Source: Pyrocephalus nanus | Taxonomy: Eukaryota > Chordata > Aves > Passeriformes > Tyrannidae | Assembly: GCA_038380795.1 (NCBI GenBank) | Contig: CM076263.1 | Location: forward strand, 201,001-265,000 | Direction: 5' to 3' | Length of the DNA stretch: 64,000 bases | Shown here: one piece after another, positions 22,646-35,927 of the stretch | How the letters are laid out: each line of letters starts with the position of its first letter | Position numbering within the stretch: the stretch's first letter is position 1 | Notes under the pieces: model-generated | Database searches by the model: none | Told to the model about the DNA's origin: nothing | What the model saw: only the letters and a program-made list of their open reading frames with translations | Program-made: the position numbers and the translations under genes

Positions 22646-23639
22646 AGCTGCTCCGAAATAAATCATGGCCACACAAACTCAATCCAACGGCATCACCCAC
22701 CAGGTGCTTGGAAAACAGACCGGTTCCTTCCATCAGCACCTCGAGGAGCTCGGGAGGCACAGTGCCAGAGGAATTCCTCTGGGATGGGAGAAGGAGCTCC
22801 AAATAAGCTCCAGTTCCCCAAAGGCAGTGTGAGGTTTCCCAGCTCCTGCTAAACACGAGCCTGGAACAGGAGCTGGGAAGGAAGTTCACCCAGCCCAGGC
22901 CTGGGAGCCCAACAAAAGCCATTGTGTGGAGAGGAGCATTGATGAGGATTAATCAGGTTCAGATTAATTGTTCAAACACAATGAGACAAAACTTCAAGAA
23001 TTTGGATTAAAAAAAAGCAACAAAATTTACTGGAAAATGGAATTGATGGCATCAACTGAGCCCTCAGTTTTGGGGAATTATGAGCTCCTCCAGCCCCAGC
23101 ATCGGGAATGATCTTTGTGATTAATTCCTGTGTAAACAAAACCAGGATCAGCCCCGACTCCCTCATGGGAGGAGAATCAAAACAATGCAGCCCCACTTGC
23201 TCAATCGCTCCACAAACTCCATATTTCAGCATTCCCTCCTGGAATTGGACATCCCCAGAAATGTCAGCATCTCTGTGCTAAATGGCTTGTCTGCAACCAC
23301 CTCATAAATCCATGTCTGTGCCGGGATCCGACCTAAGGCACTCCAGGGCTCCCATTCCCAGTGTCAACACAGCGCTTAAGGCCCTAAATCACCCGGCTCT
23401 GAGCAACTCGTCACTCGCACGGATGTGAGCGGCTTGTTAGGGGTCATGTGGGGCCTGGGGGAAGCTCAGGGAGCCTCCCTAATTTCCAGCAAAGCCTGCA
23501 GACCACCCCAAGGGAGACCCTGAGACACCAACTGCCCGTGGGGCCAAAGGCTGCTCTGCCCCAGACTCTGTGGGGTCTTGGGATGGATTCCCAGAGAGGG
23601 GCTGGCCAGGGAAAATGGCATGAAGGCTCTAAAAACACC

Positions 23640-23915
23640 CTGGAAAGAGTCCAGAGGAGGCCATGGAGATGCTCCAAGGGCTGGAGCCCCTCTGCTCTGG
23701 AGCTAGGCTGGGAGAGCTGGGGGGGTCACCTGGAGAAGGGAGGGATCCAGGGAGGCCTGAGAGCCCCTTGCAGGGCCTAAAGGGGCTCCAGGAGAGCTGG
23801 AGAGGGACTGGGGACAAGGATGGAGGGACAGCACACAGGGAATGGTTTCCCTCTGGTTTGGATGGGATACTGGGAGGGTGGGGAGGCCCTGACACAGGTT
23901 GCCCAGCGTGACCCC
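23640..23915 (+). mobile_element. CR1 LINE fragment, internal region
   Basis: One of the most 5'-extended copies: AGAGTCCAGAGGAGGCCATG, GATGCTCCAAGGGCTGGAGC, GGAGAGGGACTGGGGACAAG and GGTTGCCCAG in order. It lacks the 3' terminus. Confidence 0.87.
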
Positions 23916-24621
23916 AAATCTGTGTACAAGGGTTTGAGGTCAGTGCTGGTTTGGGGTTTTCCCTCATTTAAATAATTCATTGATGCTCCTTTCTCTTAAA
24001 TTCTCTGAATTCCTAATTCCCATTGATTTCCCCTATTTTATATCCTATAAAAAACTCAAGTGGGGTAAATAAACTCCTGATTGAGCCAGGATTTAAGCCA
24101 GTTTTGCTGCAGGGAGCAGAGAGCGCAGCCACGGCTTCGCTGTGCCGATGGGTATTCATTTTTTATAGGAAATCTGGATAATGGAAAACACGCCCAGCCC
24201 CTTGGATTTTCCCTATAAATATCTAAGCAGCCCCAACTCTCCGAGCAAGAGGCGAATCCACTCAGCTCCGAGTCCTTCCAGGAAATTCTCCCCGACTTCC
24301 TGTCACAAAGTCCAAGAATCACTGTCTCTTCCCCAAGGGGCTTTAACTGCTTTGCCTCTAATGTGTATCCCAACCTTCCCTCCAGGACTAAGGAAAGTTT
24401 GCAGCATTCCCGAGGGATTCCCTGGTATCCCATTTTGTCACTGGCACTGGAGGAATTTTAACCAGGTATAGTGCTGTCATTGTCCATGGAAGTAAAGCCA
24501 GAGATGTGGGTGTGGAAGCTCTGGAAGCCTGGGGATTTACTCCTGAGGGCAAAGCGTCCTCCTTCCCAGACAGCTGATCCCAGGAGTGTGGGATACTCTG
24601 CGGGTTCATAGGGATGCTGGG

Positions 24622-24790
24622 AATGCTGGAGTGGGTTGGGATGGAAGAGGCCCTAAAGCTCATCCAGTTCCACCCCTGCCATGGGCAGGGACACCTTCCA
24701 CTATCCCAGGTTGCTCCAAACTCTGTTCAGCCTGGCCTTGGACACTTCCAGGGATCCAGGGGGCAGCCACAGCTTCTCTGGGCAACCATG
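24622..24790 (-). mobile_element. CR1 LINE fragment
   Basis: TGGAGTGGGTTGGGATGG to CAGCTTCTCTGGGCAACC with intact CATGGGCAGGGACACCTTCC. Confidence 0.87.
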
Positions 24791-25613
24791 TCAGCAACAC
24801 CTGCCATTCCCAGGAGTCCTTTCCATACTCTCTTCCCTTTATACCCACATTGGGAATACCTGTGATTCCCAGAAATCTCTCCCATAAACCTGTGTTTTAC
24901 CCCTCTCCAGGGCAAAAATAAACCAACATACAAGACACAAACCCAATCAAAATATTTTTGAAAACAGTTCCAGGGAAATTCACACCGTTTGTGTCACAGG
25001 AAAATCAAAGGCTCCACTGCTGGAATGGGAAAGCCCTGGAACATGACACGGTTGGGGATTCACTGAAAGGCTCATAGTCCAGGTTCCCTACGTGTCTGTG
25101 TCCATAAATCCACTGATTCCCACTTCCACAGAGACAACATGGCACTAAGTTCGATGTGCAGCAGGGCAAGGGTGCACTGGGACACAAACTGCTCCCAGGG
25201 AGCCACTCTCCCCCGTTAATTCCCCCTGGAAAATAACTGGGAGCCGGGTCTGGACACATGGCTCCCATTGGCAGCTGATGACAGGTTTGCCTCCAAAGGG
25301 CTCAGGAAATAAAGACAATTTCGGAGCCAAGTGATCAGAGCAGGTATTGATCCCCTTGGTACCCGCCTGCTTCCAGAGGTCTCCTGGGAGTTCCTTAATT
25401 AGGGAGCCTACCCCTGCTCTGAAGGAAAACTTCCCAGCTCCCTCTGATCCAGCATTAAAACCCTGCTGGTGATAACAACTCCTTTAATCCTGAATTAACT
25501 GAGTTCCTCTGGAATGACAGGCGCTACATCGGGGGTTTCCTTGGAACAGAGATGGCGTCGCTCCCTGGAATGTGACTTCAGCACAGGAAATATCTGGAAA
25601 ATTGGGCTGGGAC

Positions 25614-25763
25614 TGGAGAGGTTGTGGCTGCCCCTGGATCCTGGGAGGTGTCTAAGGCCAGCTTGGAATAACCTGTGCTCTGGAAGGTGTTCCTGCCCAT
25701 GGCAGGGGGTGGAACAAAATGATCCTTAAAATCCCTTCCAACCCAAACCATCCCATGATCCCA
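25614..25763 (+). mobile_element. CR1 LINE 3' end
   Basis: GGCTGCCCCTGGATCCTGGG to CCAACCCAAACCATCCCATG. Confidence 0.87.
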
Positions 25764-26183
25764 CAAAGCCAGGGAAGCCAAAAGTCCAGCAAATCATCTG
25801 GAATGTGCAAAATAACCCCACTGGACACCTGCAGTCCCTTTCTCTGCGACCTCTGTCCGTGAGGGTTCGGGATCAAACTCCCAACAAAAGAGTTGGCAAA
25901 CAATTCCGGAGGCAGCTTTTCCCGGGCACAGTAGGAAGTTTCTAACCTGGCTCCTGTTCCAATGGCTGTGCATGGCATTAGCATATTTAAATAGTCTGCT
26001 TCCCAAATTAAAGTAGAAGCAGCTATAAAATGATGTTGGCTGTGCTCAGGGGCTCCTTGGGAGTCAAAGCTCAGCCTTCCCTGAGATGGTTTTTCCTTAA
26101 ATTTCAACAAAGAGAGAAGACTTTGCTGAGAAAATAAGTGAGGGAGAAAGGGAGCATGAAATACCTATCCCAAGATCCATCCC

Positions 26184-26482
26184 TCCTGGCCTTGGATATT
26201 CCCAGGGATCCAGGGGCAGCCACAGCTTCTCTGGGAAATTCATTCCAGGGACTCAGCACCCTCCCAGCCAGGAATTCCTTCCCATCTAAACCAGTGAGAA
26301 GCCCTTCCCTGTGTCCTTGTCCCTCCATCCCTTGTCCCCAGTCCCTCTCCAGCTCTTCTGGAGCCCTTTAAGGCCCTGGAAGGGGCTCTGAGGTCTCCTG
26401 GGATCCTGCCCCTCTCCAGGTGAACACTCCCAGCTCTCCCAGCCTGGTTCCAGAGGGGCTCCAGCCGTCAGAGCATCTCTGT
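26184..26482 (-). mobile_element. CR1 LINE fragment (left arm of inverted pair)
   Basis: CTTGGATATTCCCAGGGATC to GGGGCTCCAGCCGTCAGAGC, the internal part of the element in reverse. It meets a forward copy directly at about 26,483. Confidence 0.87.
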
Positions 26483-26600
26483 GGCCAGGCTGGATGAGGT
26501 TTGGAGCACCCTGGTCTGTGGAAGGTGTCCCTGTCCACAGCAGGGAGTGGAACAAGGTGATCCTTAAAATCCCTTCCAACACAAACCTTTCCATGATTCC
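26483..26600 (+). mobile_element. CR1 LINE 3' end (right arm of inverted pair)
   Basis: GTGGCCAGGCTGGATGAGG to CAAACCTTTCCATGATTCC. Confidence 0.86.
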
Positions 26601-27173
26601 CTATGGATGCTGGAAAACCTGGTACCTTGTTCTGCCTTAAACTCAAGGTGCTTCCACTGCCCAAATACTTGGATATCCTTCACTTCCAGCCTTGGATATC
26701 CACTCTGTAGCCCTTACTGGACTCAGAGACTGCAGCCTGGAGCCCATTCCAGCATGCCCAGTGATTCCCAGCCGGCTCTGGGATGAACTCACTCCAAGCT
26801 GCACTGGGATACAGAGCAGGAGGGAACTGCTCCTCTTTTCCTGCTGAGCAGTGGCACAAAAGTCAGAGGAAACATTCCCCTGGTCCAGAAGAAACCTTCA
26901 AGGGGTGAGTCAGGAGTTCCAAAAATACCTTCCCTGAGCTGCAAACAGAGCTGGATGTTGCCATGGCACTGGGGAGAATTCCCAAGGCTTCAGCTTGGCT
27001 CGGGGATGAATCCAACCCCAGGAGCGGAGTTTGCTCCACTGCCTTCGCTCACTTTTGCCACTGAGTTCATGTGTTGGTTTTTCCCAGGATTTGAGGTTTA
27101 AAGCCAAACTTCTACAGGGGATTTAAAGGGGCAGGATTTCCATAAGTGCCTGGACACCTGATCCTCGAGGACC

Positions 27174-27305
27174 ACAGAATCCTGGAATGCTCTGGGTTGG
27201 AAGGGATCTTAAAGTTCCTCCAGTTGCATGGGCAGGGACACCGCCCACTATCCCAGGTTATTCCAAACTGGGCTGGAACACTTCCAGGGATGGGGCAGCC
27301 ACAAA
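27174..27305 (-). mobile_element. CR1 LINE fragment
   Basis: CAGAATCCTGGAATGCTCTG to CCAGGGATGGGGCAGCCAC. Confidence 0.86.
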
Positions 27306-28227
27306 CAAGCTCTGTGCTTCCCAAAATCCCAACAGATCTCTGTGTGCAAATCCAGGCCCCACTGCCTGTACAAGTCCTGCTGCTGGAGCAGGATCCTGCA
27401 CCGCTAATGGGATCTGCTCAACGCCTGGAGCAGGATGGAGCCAGCCAGGAACAGCACCACGGTTAACTCAGCTCCTGCACACACAGAGCAAGACGCACTC
27501 GGGCGGGTGTTCCCAAAAAAAGGAGGAAAAATCCAAACCCACACTACTATTCCAGGATCTCATTCACATCTGTTTAAGTCTGGAACATCTCCAGTAAGTC
27601 TTGCATTCCCTGGGGATCCGGAGCGGGATTGGAGCACAAAGGGAGCTGGGGCCAAGAGGAGCGTGGCTGTGCCAGGGCTGTGGATGCCCCGGCACAGGGA
27701 ATTCTGGGCTGCCCTCAGTGACCCCGTGGGACAAGGACAGCGCTGTCACCTCGCCCGACCCCATCCTGCTGCTCTCCAGCTCCGGAAGCATCTGCGGGAA
27801 GGAACGAGAGCACGGCACCTTCACACTTCCCTTCCCTCCCCCTTTCCCAAGCATTCTGCAACCCTACTCTGACTCCAGCCAGGAGTGCTGGGCAATTCCC
27901 TGATGCACCAGCTGGAATCCCCCAGCCCACCACGGGTAATCCCACACACTGATGGCGGCAGCGAGGGCAGGATCTGCCTGTGCCCAGACATTGTCCAGAG
28001 GCACATCCCACAATTAAAACACGGATGCGAGGGGCTGATGTCTGTGGAAGGGGCACGCTGTGCTTCCCAACAGCCTCTGCTCCAGGATGGTTCCCACCAC
28101 CTCCTGAAATCCAGGCAAACCGGTCCCTTCCTGCATGCTCCTGTGTTTTCCACTGAACAAACACCATGGGGAACGGGGTCGCTAGGATGTGCCATCGCCC
28201 CCAGCTCCAAGTTGTCCCTACCTTGGA

Positions 28228-28585
28228 ATCATAGAATGGTTTGGGTTGGAAGGGACTTTCAGGATCATCTAATCCAGCCGCTGCCGTGGGCAGGGACACC
28301 TTCCCTAGATCAGGTTATTCCTGCCTTGGACACTCCCAGGGAGCCGGGGCAGCCACAGCTTCTCTGGGAATGCCATCCCAGCCGCTCACCACACTCACAG
28401 CCAGGAATTCCTTCTCAACATCCCATCTAAACCAGTGGGAAGCCATTCCCTGTGTCCTGTCCCTTCATCCCTTGTCCCTAGTCCCTCTCCAGCTGTCCAG
28501 GAGCCCCTTTAGGCCCTGCAAGGGGTTCTCAGGTTTCCCGGGATCCTGCCCTTGCCCAGCTCTCCCAGCCGGGCTCCAGAGCAGG
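28228..28585 (-). mobile_element. CR1 LINE fragment (long)
   Basis: About 360 bases from ATCATAGAATGGTTTGGGTT through GCAGCCACAGCTTCTCTGGG and CTTGTCCCTAGTCCC to CTCTCCCAGCCGGGCTCC; one of the longest copies. Confidence 0.9.
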
Positions 28586-28998
28586 AGCAGATGTTGGACA
28601 CTCCTGTATGGCTGGCAGTGAAACCCTTGACTGTCTCCTTTCTGATTCCCAAGGAAAGCAGGGAACGAGAGGGAAGGATCTGAGGGGTTTGGCAAGTTGT
28701 AAAGCAAAGGCTTAGATCTGTGTGATGTGCAAATCAGCACCGAGCCCGAGGGCCACCGGAAAACGGAATCAGGGGAGAAAATCCAGAAATTTGCCATTTC
28801 CTGGGATTTCCTAACAGTGCCCTGACCGCTCCCTGCAGGGAACGGGCCCCGGCTTTGCACTCACAAAAACAGACACAACACTGTCCTGACATTCCCTGCT
28901 CCCAGCTTTTTGTCAGGAAACAACTCCCAGGGAGCGCTTCCATCAGTCGAAGGGCAGAAGGAGGAGGGGAAGAGTCAAGGAAAAGGAGCAGCAAGCCC

Positions 28999-29115
28999 CA
29001 TCCCTGGAAGCATTCAAGGCCAGCTTGGAGCAAACTGGGCTGGAGGAAAGTGTCCCTGCCCATGGCGGGGGGGGACCCTTAAAATCCCTGCCAGCCCAAA
29101 CCATTCCATGATTCC
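28999..29115 (+). mobile_element. CR1 LINE 3' end
   Basis: CCCTGGAAGCATTCAAGGCC to CCCAAACCATTCCATGATTCC with a G8 run inside. Confidence 0.86.
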
Positions 29116-29824
29116 TGACACAAACATGCCTCTATCCAAATACGGAAATGTTAATAAATCTTATCAAACCCTCCACAGCTTGTGGCTCCATTTCCCCATT
29201 CGAGGTGCTGGAGGCACATTCCCACTTCCCTGGGAGGGCAGACCTGTTCCACAGGGTCCCACAAACTCCTTCCCAACAAAGCCTTCCTTGCTGGATTAAT
29301 TTGCTCCCACTCCAAGCCCACCACTACATCTGGTGCTCCCAGTGACCAAAACATCAGTAAATCAATTCCTTTCTCTGGCACTGGGGAGGAAAACGGGGTG
29401 GGAAGGGAGAAGTGCAGGAGCACTTGGAGTGTTTTTTTGGAGCGCTGTGAATTCCAGGCTCGGCTCCATTCCAGCTCCAGCGGCAGCTGCAGGATCTGAG
29501 CCCCACTCACAGAGGCTCATTTGATCCATTGTCCCCGCGAGAGGAGCCCGGGAACATTTGCAGGGATCCATAGAAATGCCGGCTGATGAGCCATTAAGGA
29601 TTCAATGGGAAGGATGAGTCGGGAATAGAGAGGCAATCACAGCCCTCCCAGTGCTCTGCACTCCAATGCCACCAAAATTCCTGCCGGATGGCGCCCAGGC
29701 TGACGTCAGACCCTGCTACACTTACGCTTTTTTCCGAGAAAAACTGGGTTTATAGGAGCTGAGGATAAAATGGAAACACCAGGGAGAAGCATCTCCCTTC
29801 CTTTTCAAAGCCTTCCTACTGAAA

Positions 29825-30160
29825 TCACAGAATTCTGGAATGGTTTGGGGTGGCAGGGATTTTAAGGATCATTTTGTTCCAAGCCCTTCCACTAGCCCAG
29901 GTTATTCCAGCCTGGCCTTGGACACTCCCAGGGATCCAGAGGCAGCCACAGCTTCTCCAGGAAACCTGTGCCAGGGCCTCCCCACCATCACAGACAGGAA
30001 TTCCTTCCCAACACCCCATCTAGACCAGCGGGAAGCCATTCCCTGTGTCCTGTCCCTCCATCCCTTGTCCCAAGTCCCTCTCCAGCTCTTCTGGAGCCCC
30101 TTTAGCCACTGGAATTTGCTCCAAGGTCTCCCTGGATTCTTCCCTTCTCCCTGCTGCGCA
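29825..30160 (-). mobile_element. CR1 LINE fragment (long)
   Basis: CACAGAATTCTGGAATGG through CCTGTGCCAGGGCCTCCCC to GGATTCTTCCCTTCTCC; lacks the CATGGGCAGGGACACC segment. Confidence 0.89.
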
Positions 30161-32385
30161 ATCCCACCTCTCCCATGGCAGATGAAGCCACGACTCTCTC
30201 CCTGTTGTCCCCTCTCCCTCCTACATCCACCTCATCTCTACTCCCTTCCTCCCGGTCGTCTCCCAATCCCATCCCTTTTCCCAGTGATCCCATGCACTCT
30301 CTCATCTCCCACCTCTGCCCCCAAAGCTGTGCCGTGTTTCTCCCGGCCCCAAATCCGTGTGGGATGCCTGTTCCCTGCCCTCCCCACACCCTCGGCCTGG
30401 TGTTCCCGTGGCGTTCCCGTGGTGTTCCTGTGGTGTTCCCGGCCCTCCCTCATCCCGGTCTGGTGGAGCTGCCGGGCTCTCAGTGCCGAACAATGCGGGC
30501 TCTTTGTTCTCCCTGCTCCCCAATCTGTCCTTCCATCTGTTCTCCCTTGTCTCCCACTCCCGGTTTAAGCTCCTGAGGAAGGATCCTCCTCTTTGTTCCC
30601 GCTCCGCTCACTCACAGGGAGCTTGTGGTTCCGACCCAACCCACCTCAGCACCGAGATTTTCCAAACCACTACATGAAATCCTACGTTTTACTGGGATCC
30701 AACTGGTTTGCCCAGGGATCTTTCTCTCGACATGTTAAAAAAGATTCCTGGGAAATCCTGTTACAAAAGGGTCGAAGGGAAACAAACAAAACCACTTGTC
30801 TTGGGCAAAGATGGAAAAACAATAATATTTGCCTTCCTGTCTTTTAATGTTTTGGACTCCTAAACTTTGGAATTAAACTGAGCAAAGAGAAAATGATGAG
30901 TTTCAGCAGTTTTTGTTAAAAACAAGCATTTCCTACTTGCTCCTTATCCCACTTCTCTGTGTGACTGGAGCAGAGTTCGGGGCAAGAGAAGACAGTTCCC
31001 CCTCCAAACCTTTAACCCACAGTGGCTCCAGGTTTGCTCTTTGCTTACTAAACACTGGGAATTTCCTAAATGAATCCAGATTATCAGGCAAAAGGTGCAG
31101 GAATAGGGAAGGAAGGAGCCACCTGACTCTTGAGGTAATAGGATTTAAAAATAAACCAATGCCTTGTTTTCTGCTCAGGAAAACTGCTTGGGAGCAAATC
31201 TCTCTTTGGAGATCTGTGAGCTGTGCAGGTTTTGGGGTGTTTTGTTGGATTTTTCCCATTTTACAGCCGTCCCAGTTTGTTCTTCTTCCTTTCCTCATCA
31301 CCCACATTAAAGCACAAACCCAGCATTCCCTGGAAGTGGTAAAGCCATCAAATATTGCAAGAATGGGGAAGAATTAATTAACAGATCATTGATTCTCAAC
31401 ATGTGTTTCATTCTGATTCAACAAAAGAGTTTTCTGTGGAAAAGGAAGAGGAAATCTCCAGCATCCCCCTGGATGAGACCACATCTCTCTCGGTGTGACC
31501 GCAGGTTTGGTGGCTCCAGGTGACACCGTGTTATCCCAGGGACACCAGAGGGATTTTCCCTGTTATCCAAACTAAAAGCTCCTCCTGCATGAGGGATTTT
31601 TTCCCTGGAAGCACATTTCTCCTGGTGTTTTGTGCAGAGAAGCAGCGGGGTGAGGAGGTCCTGCTCATACAACACCCTGGTCTTGGTCCCCTCACAAATC
31701 TGTGATGGACAGAATCTCCCAAAACCAGGCTTTGCTCCTTAAAAAAATTAGATCCTACAAACTGAGCCCAAATGCAAGCAGCCAAAGGTTTGGAATTACA
31801 GCCCCAGGAATTATAACACATGGACTGTCTGTTCGGTGGGTCAGGGCTGATGGGCAGTGCTCGCCATCCTCACCCTCCCCTGCACCATATGTGGGGGAAA
31901 ACCAAGAAGATCAAACCAAAATCACCCTAAAAAACAACTCCTCAATCCCTTCTGAATCCCAAATCTCCCATCATTTTTCCCTGTGAATCATCCTGCTGAT
32001 TGTTTCATCTCAGGACATTCAGAATAGGGAAAATGAAGGCAAATTCCGCCTGATTCATTATTTCCATGGCAGAAAAGCAGCAGGATGATGTTGTGGAGAT
32101 TGGGTTAAGTCCTGCTCTCAAACAGCGGTGGGGAGAGCAGCGTTTCCCGGTCTTTTAAGGAAGCCTTTCTTTGATAGGATCTCATTAAATATTGCTGGAG
32201 CAGAAAAACATCCCATTTACAGGATAATATCTCCTCCTGACTGAGGCCCTTCCAGGCTTGAAACACAAGGCACTATCCAAGAAAAGAGGGATATTGATCT
32301 CCTTCCTGCCATAAAAAAGCCCTGCCAGACTCCGAACACTGAATAGAAAACTTCCATGGAATGGGGTCTGCAGCCCTGGGATGAT
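30161..32385. other. Intron 3 segment, no gene seen
   Basis: Apart from the 12-bp repeat at 30.4 kb this is unique-looking DNA without recognisable exon or element. Confidence 0.6.
30398..30442. repeat. 12-bp tandem repeat (GTGTTCCCGTGG)
   Basis: About three and a half units with single-base changes. Confidence 0.75.
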
Positions 32386-32445
32386 TCACAGGATCACTGA
32401 GGGTAGGAAAGACCTCTGAGGTGCTCGAGTCCAACCTTTGTCCAC
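32386..32445 (-). mobile_element. Divergent CR1-like relic
   Basis: CACAGGATCACTGAGGG, then GGAAAGACCTCTGAGGTGC and GAGTCCAACC, the 3' end of the ACCTTGGAGGTC subfamily in reverse. Confidence 0.65.
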
Positions 32446-32735
32446 TCACCACTCAGCAATCCTCGCTCATCCCTGAGAGTTCCAGCAACAAATCCAGTGT
32501 ATAAATACTGGGAAAGCTTAAAAATGTTCTCAATTCCAACCAAAATAAAGCCCTGGAGACCACAACACACCTGGAACACAGACTTGGTTCTCCAACCCTG
32601 CTCATGTTTCCCAGCTGATGACGGAGCAGCTCCAAGGGGCTGGAACAAACTGGGAGGATGATCCCAACTGGTGGGGACCTTCTTGCTCTCCAGAATTCCC
32701 TGAAAGACTGTCGGGGGGGGGGGGGTTGGCCTCTG

Positions 32736-32980
32736 CTCCCAGGGAACAAGGGACAGGATGAAAGGGAAAGGGCCTCAAGCTGTGCCAGGGGAGGGTCAGG
32801 TTGGACACCAGGAGGAATTTCCTCCTGGAAAGGCCTTGGAAGGGGCAGCCCAGGGAGGGGGTGGATCCCCATCCCTGGAGGTGTCCAAAGAAGGACTGGA
32901 TGTTGCACTCAGAGCTCTGGGATCATTCCCCCCTTGGACTCCATGACCTTGGAGGTCCCTTCCAACCTCCCTGGGATTCT
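32736..32980 (+). mobile_element. Divergent CR1-like LINE 3' end
   Basis: AGGAGGAATTTCCTCCTGG, GATCCCCATCCCTGGAGG, GTCCAAAGAAGGACTGG and CCATGACCTTGGAGGTCC in order. A G12 run lies just upstream. Confidence 0.82.
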
Positions 32981-33099
32981 CCAGACCAGGTCCCACAGTG
33001 TTAAATGAAAATGGGATTTAATCTCCTCCATTGATATGAAAAAAGGAGCAGTGAGAAAAAAAAACCCAACCCTCCTGGTGCTTTTAGTCTCTTTTCCAG

Positions 33100-33265
33100 A
33101 AGTTCTATCAAATCACAGCCTGGGCCAACTACATTAGGGAGCAATTAGGCCTTAATGGCCGTCCAAAGCCATTATCAGGGGACAGTTCACCTCGCAATAG
33201 TTAAAGATAATATTTAATTGGAGCAAATTAATGGACTGCCTGGGAGACCAAAGAGATCTATTTAG
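33100..33265. promoter_or_regulatory. Candidate conserved noncoding element, intron 3
   Basis: AT-rich repeat-free block: GCAATTAGGCCTTAATGG, GTTAAAGATAATATTTAATT and GCAAATTAATGGACTG follow each other within 120 bases. It lies between the divergent CR1-like copy at 32.7 kb and the last intron 3 CR1 copy at 33.9 kb. Confidence 0.33.
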
Positions 33266-33873
33266 GCTCTCTGCTTTTCCAGCAGGGATGGTTCCCTTTG
33301 GAAAGCAACTTGTGTGCCAGGAGAACTGCTGAGGTCAGTGCCCACCTTCAGACTTGACAGGAGCAGTGAAACCCAGAGCAAAACCTCCAGTAACCAGCCA
33401 GTTTATCCCTGGTACTGCTCCTTGATTTCCACACCCACCCTCAGTCATTACTGATCCTGCACACCATACGGTTATGGAGATGTCCACCTTCACCTCACCA
33501 GCATCACTGTTAATTACTGTTATATCAGAATAATTGGCACACTGCGGATCCCTGGGAAGCAGCTGGGGACCAAAAAGCCTATTTTACAAAAAAATCCCCA
33601 AATAAACTGGGAAACAAAACCTGACTTCCACCATGGAAGACCTCAGTCCTTTCATACCACAGTCTCCCAAAATCTCCGATTCCAACATGCACCACTTCAT
33701 ATCAATGTTTGGGTTCCAGTGACCAAAACCCTGCGCTATTTACCAAATGGGATTTAAGGGGAGTTTCCCACACCTTGGTTGGGAACAGGTTTCCAGAACT
33801 GAATGTTTTCCTCCTACACACGGATAACAGGACATGAAATTTCACTCACTCACTTAAATGACTAATCAGAAAA

Positions 33874-33975
33874 TCATGGAATGGTTTGGGTTACAAGGGA
33901 TTTTAAGGACCATTCCCTTCCAGACCCTGCCATGGGCAGGGACACCTTCCATAGCCCAGGATGCTCCGAGCCCCT
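33874..33975 (-). mobile_element. CR1 LINE 3' end
   Basis: ATCATGGAATGGTTTGGG to CATAGCCCAGGATGCTCC. This is the last CR1 before a gap of about 17.5 kb. Confidence 0.86.
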
Positions 33976-35849
33976 CAGATTAAATCAGAAAAGAGATCAA
34001 GTGCCTTTTCAAGGGGGAAAAAGAAGTTGCCACAATGAATCCGGGAGAGCCCAACAGCTCGTGGATGGGAGCAAAGCCACTGGAAGGCAAGTCTCAGAAT
34101 AACGATTTGGAATCTATTGCCATTATCTGGAAGCAAATCCAAAGTAATGCTGGAGATGCTAGGGAGCGCAGAGCCTCCCTGCCACTCCGAAGGAGGAATT
34201 TTTGAGGATGAGAAGAAGCGGCGCCGTGGCAAAAATTCCCTGTAAAGTCACAAAGGAGGCTTGTGCCTCCCGGGAACGGGAGAGGAGGTGTGCGCCTCTC
34301 CCGGGAAGTGTCGCCCTCAGAGGAGACTCCATTTCACGTCTCCTCCTTGGGAGCCAAGTGAAATCAATTAACTCTGCAACTGGAACCAATTAACCCTCGG
34401 AAAAGCACAACACCAACACAGTGGCAGCCTTTAATAAACGGGATCAATGTAATAAATCCATAAATAAGAACGGAAAACGCTGCAGGGGGGGGAATTGCCA
34501 GGCTCTGTCCTGTGGGCTCCTGGTTCTTCAGGGACAGCAGAAGGATTTGGGGGTCTAGAACCAAACAAATACCTCCAAAAACTCAGGATTTCAGCAGCCC
34601 CGGGGGTTGGTTCAGATGGGATTCATCCTGTGTAATCCCAAGCGGGGCTGGAGTCGCTGAGCCGGCTTTCCAAGCGGGATGAGGACAGATACCTTGAAAG
34701 ACGCACCTTCAACCCTTCTGCTGGAGCGGGATAAACCTCCCTTCTCTCCAGGGAGGCCCCGTGCTGCTTCCGCTCCATTAAGATGCCAGTCTGTGATCCA
34801 GGGCACAGTGGGAAGATGGTGCCATCTGTGACACGGAGCGAGCGGCCCCAGCCTTGCCCGGCTCCCGGCCCCAGGAACAATGCTGTTCCTCAGATCCCTG
34901 ATTTTCTGCCCTATCCGCCCTTTCCTACTTCATTCCCAGCTTTACTCAGCTTTTTGCTGCCCTTTTTCAATCGAACTCACAGCAAATCAGAGGCTATTCT
35001 GCAGATTATCCATTTTTGCTGGGAATTTCCTCATGAATGAGGTCTTTCTGACAGCAACAGGCAGGGAAGAGGCTTAAGCAGCAAAATATGATTGGAAATA
35101 TTAATAATAAAATCACAAGTGACCCTGGTGAACTCAGGGCCCTTCAGACCCCTCCAGAGGCCACACTCCGTTTGACGGCTCCATCCCACCCTCCGGACAC
35201 CACCACCACTTGATTTTTCCAGGGCTGTTTTCCAGAACAACTTTCTCTGAAACCAAAACAAAAAAGAATAAAGCTGCTTCTTTTATAATCCTGCACTTTC
35301 TATTTAAGCTCTTGCTCTTTTGGATTAAGGGAAGAACAACTCGCCATTAGGCCCTGCCCTGGTTATTGACATCACCCGAGAGCCACAGGATTTATTTTAC
35401 ACTTCAAAAGATGGTCAAACCCTGTTGTACATGTTTTTTTTTAAGGTTTAAATATCATATTTAATATCATAAAGCTCCCCTTGCCTGGCGGTCCGGCACT
35501 GTGCTTCACTGACCACAAGAACTTACAGGGAGGGGGATTCCGGGAGGGCAAAAATGCAAATAGGAATCACTTGGTCTGCTCACTTTGGGCTTTCAGGGGT
35601 TTCACTTCCTCCCTCCCTTCCTGAATTTTAGGTAAATAACCTCCCCTTCATAACCTTAAACAGGGCGATGCTGGAATTACAGGGGCTAATTGGAATCAAG
35701 CAGTTGCCGCACTGGTCACATTTGGGTGGCCCCATGGTTTGGATGCAGGAGACTCCCGATTTTCCAGAGGTGTTTCACCACTGCCCCACATCACACTCGT
35801 GAGGCCATGGCAGAGCTTTCTACTCTGGGTTTGCTTGGCAAAAAGACTC

Positions 35850-35927
35850 CATTTTGCCACAAAATAACTCAAATTTGCCCCCAAAATACTCAGTTTTACC
35901 CCCAAAAGACTCAGTCTTGCCCTACAG
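35850..35927. repeat. ~22-bp tandem repeat, about 3 units
   Basis: Units read AAAA(A/T)ACTCA(A/G)TTTTGCCCCC with changes. Confidence 0.75.
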
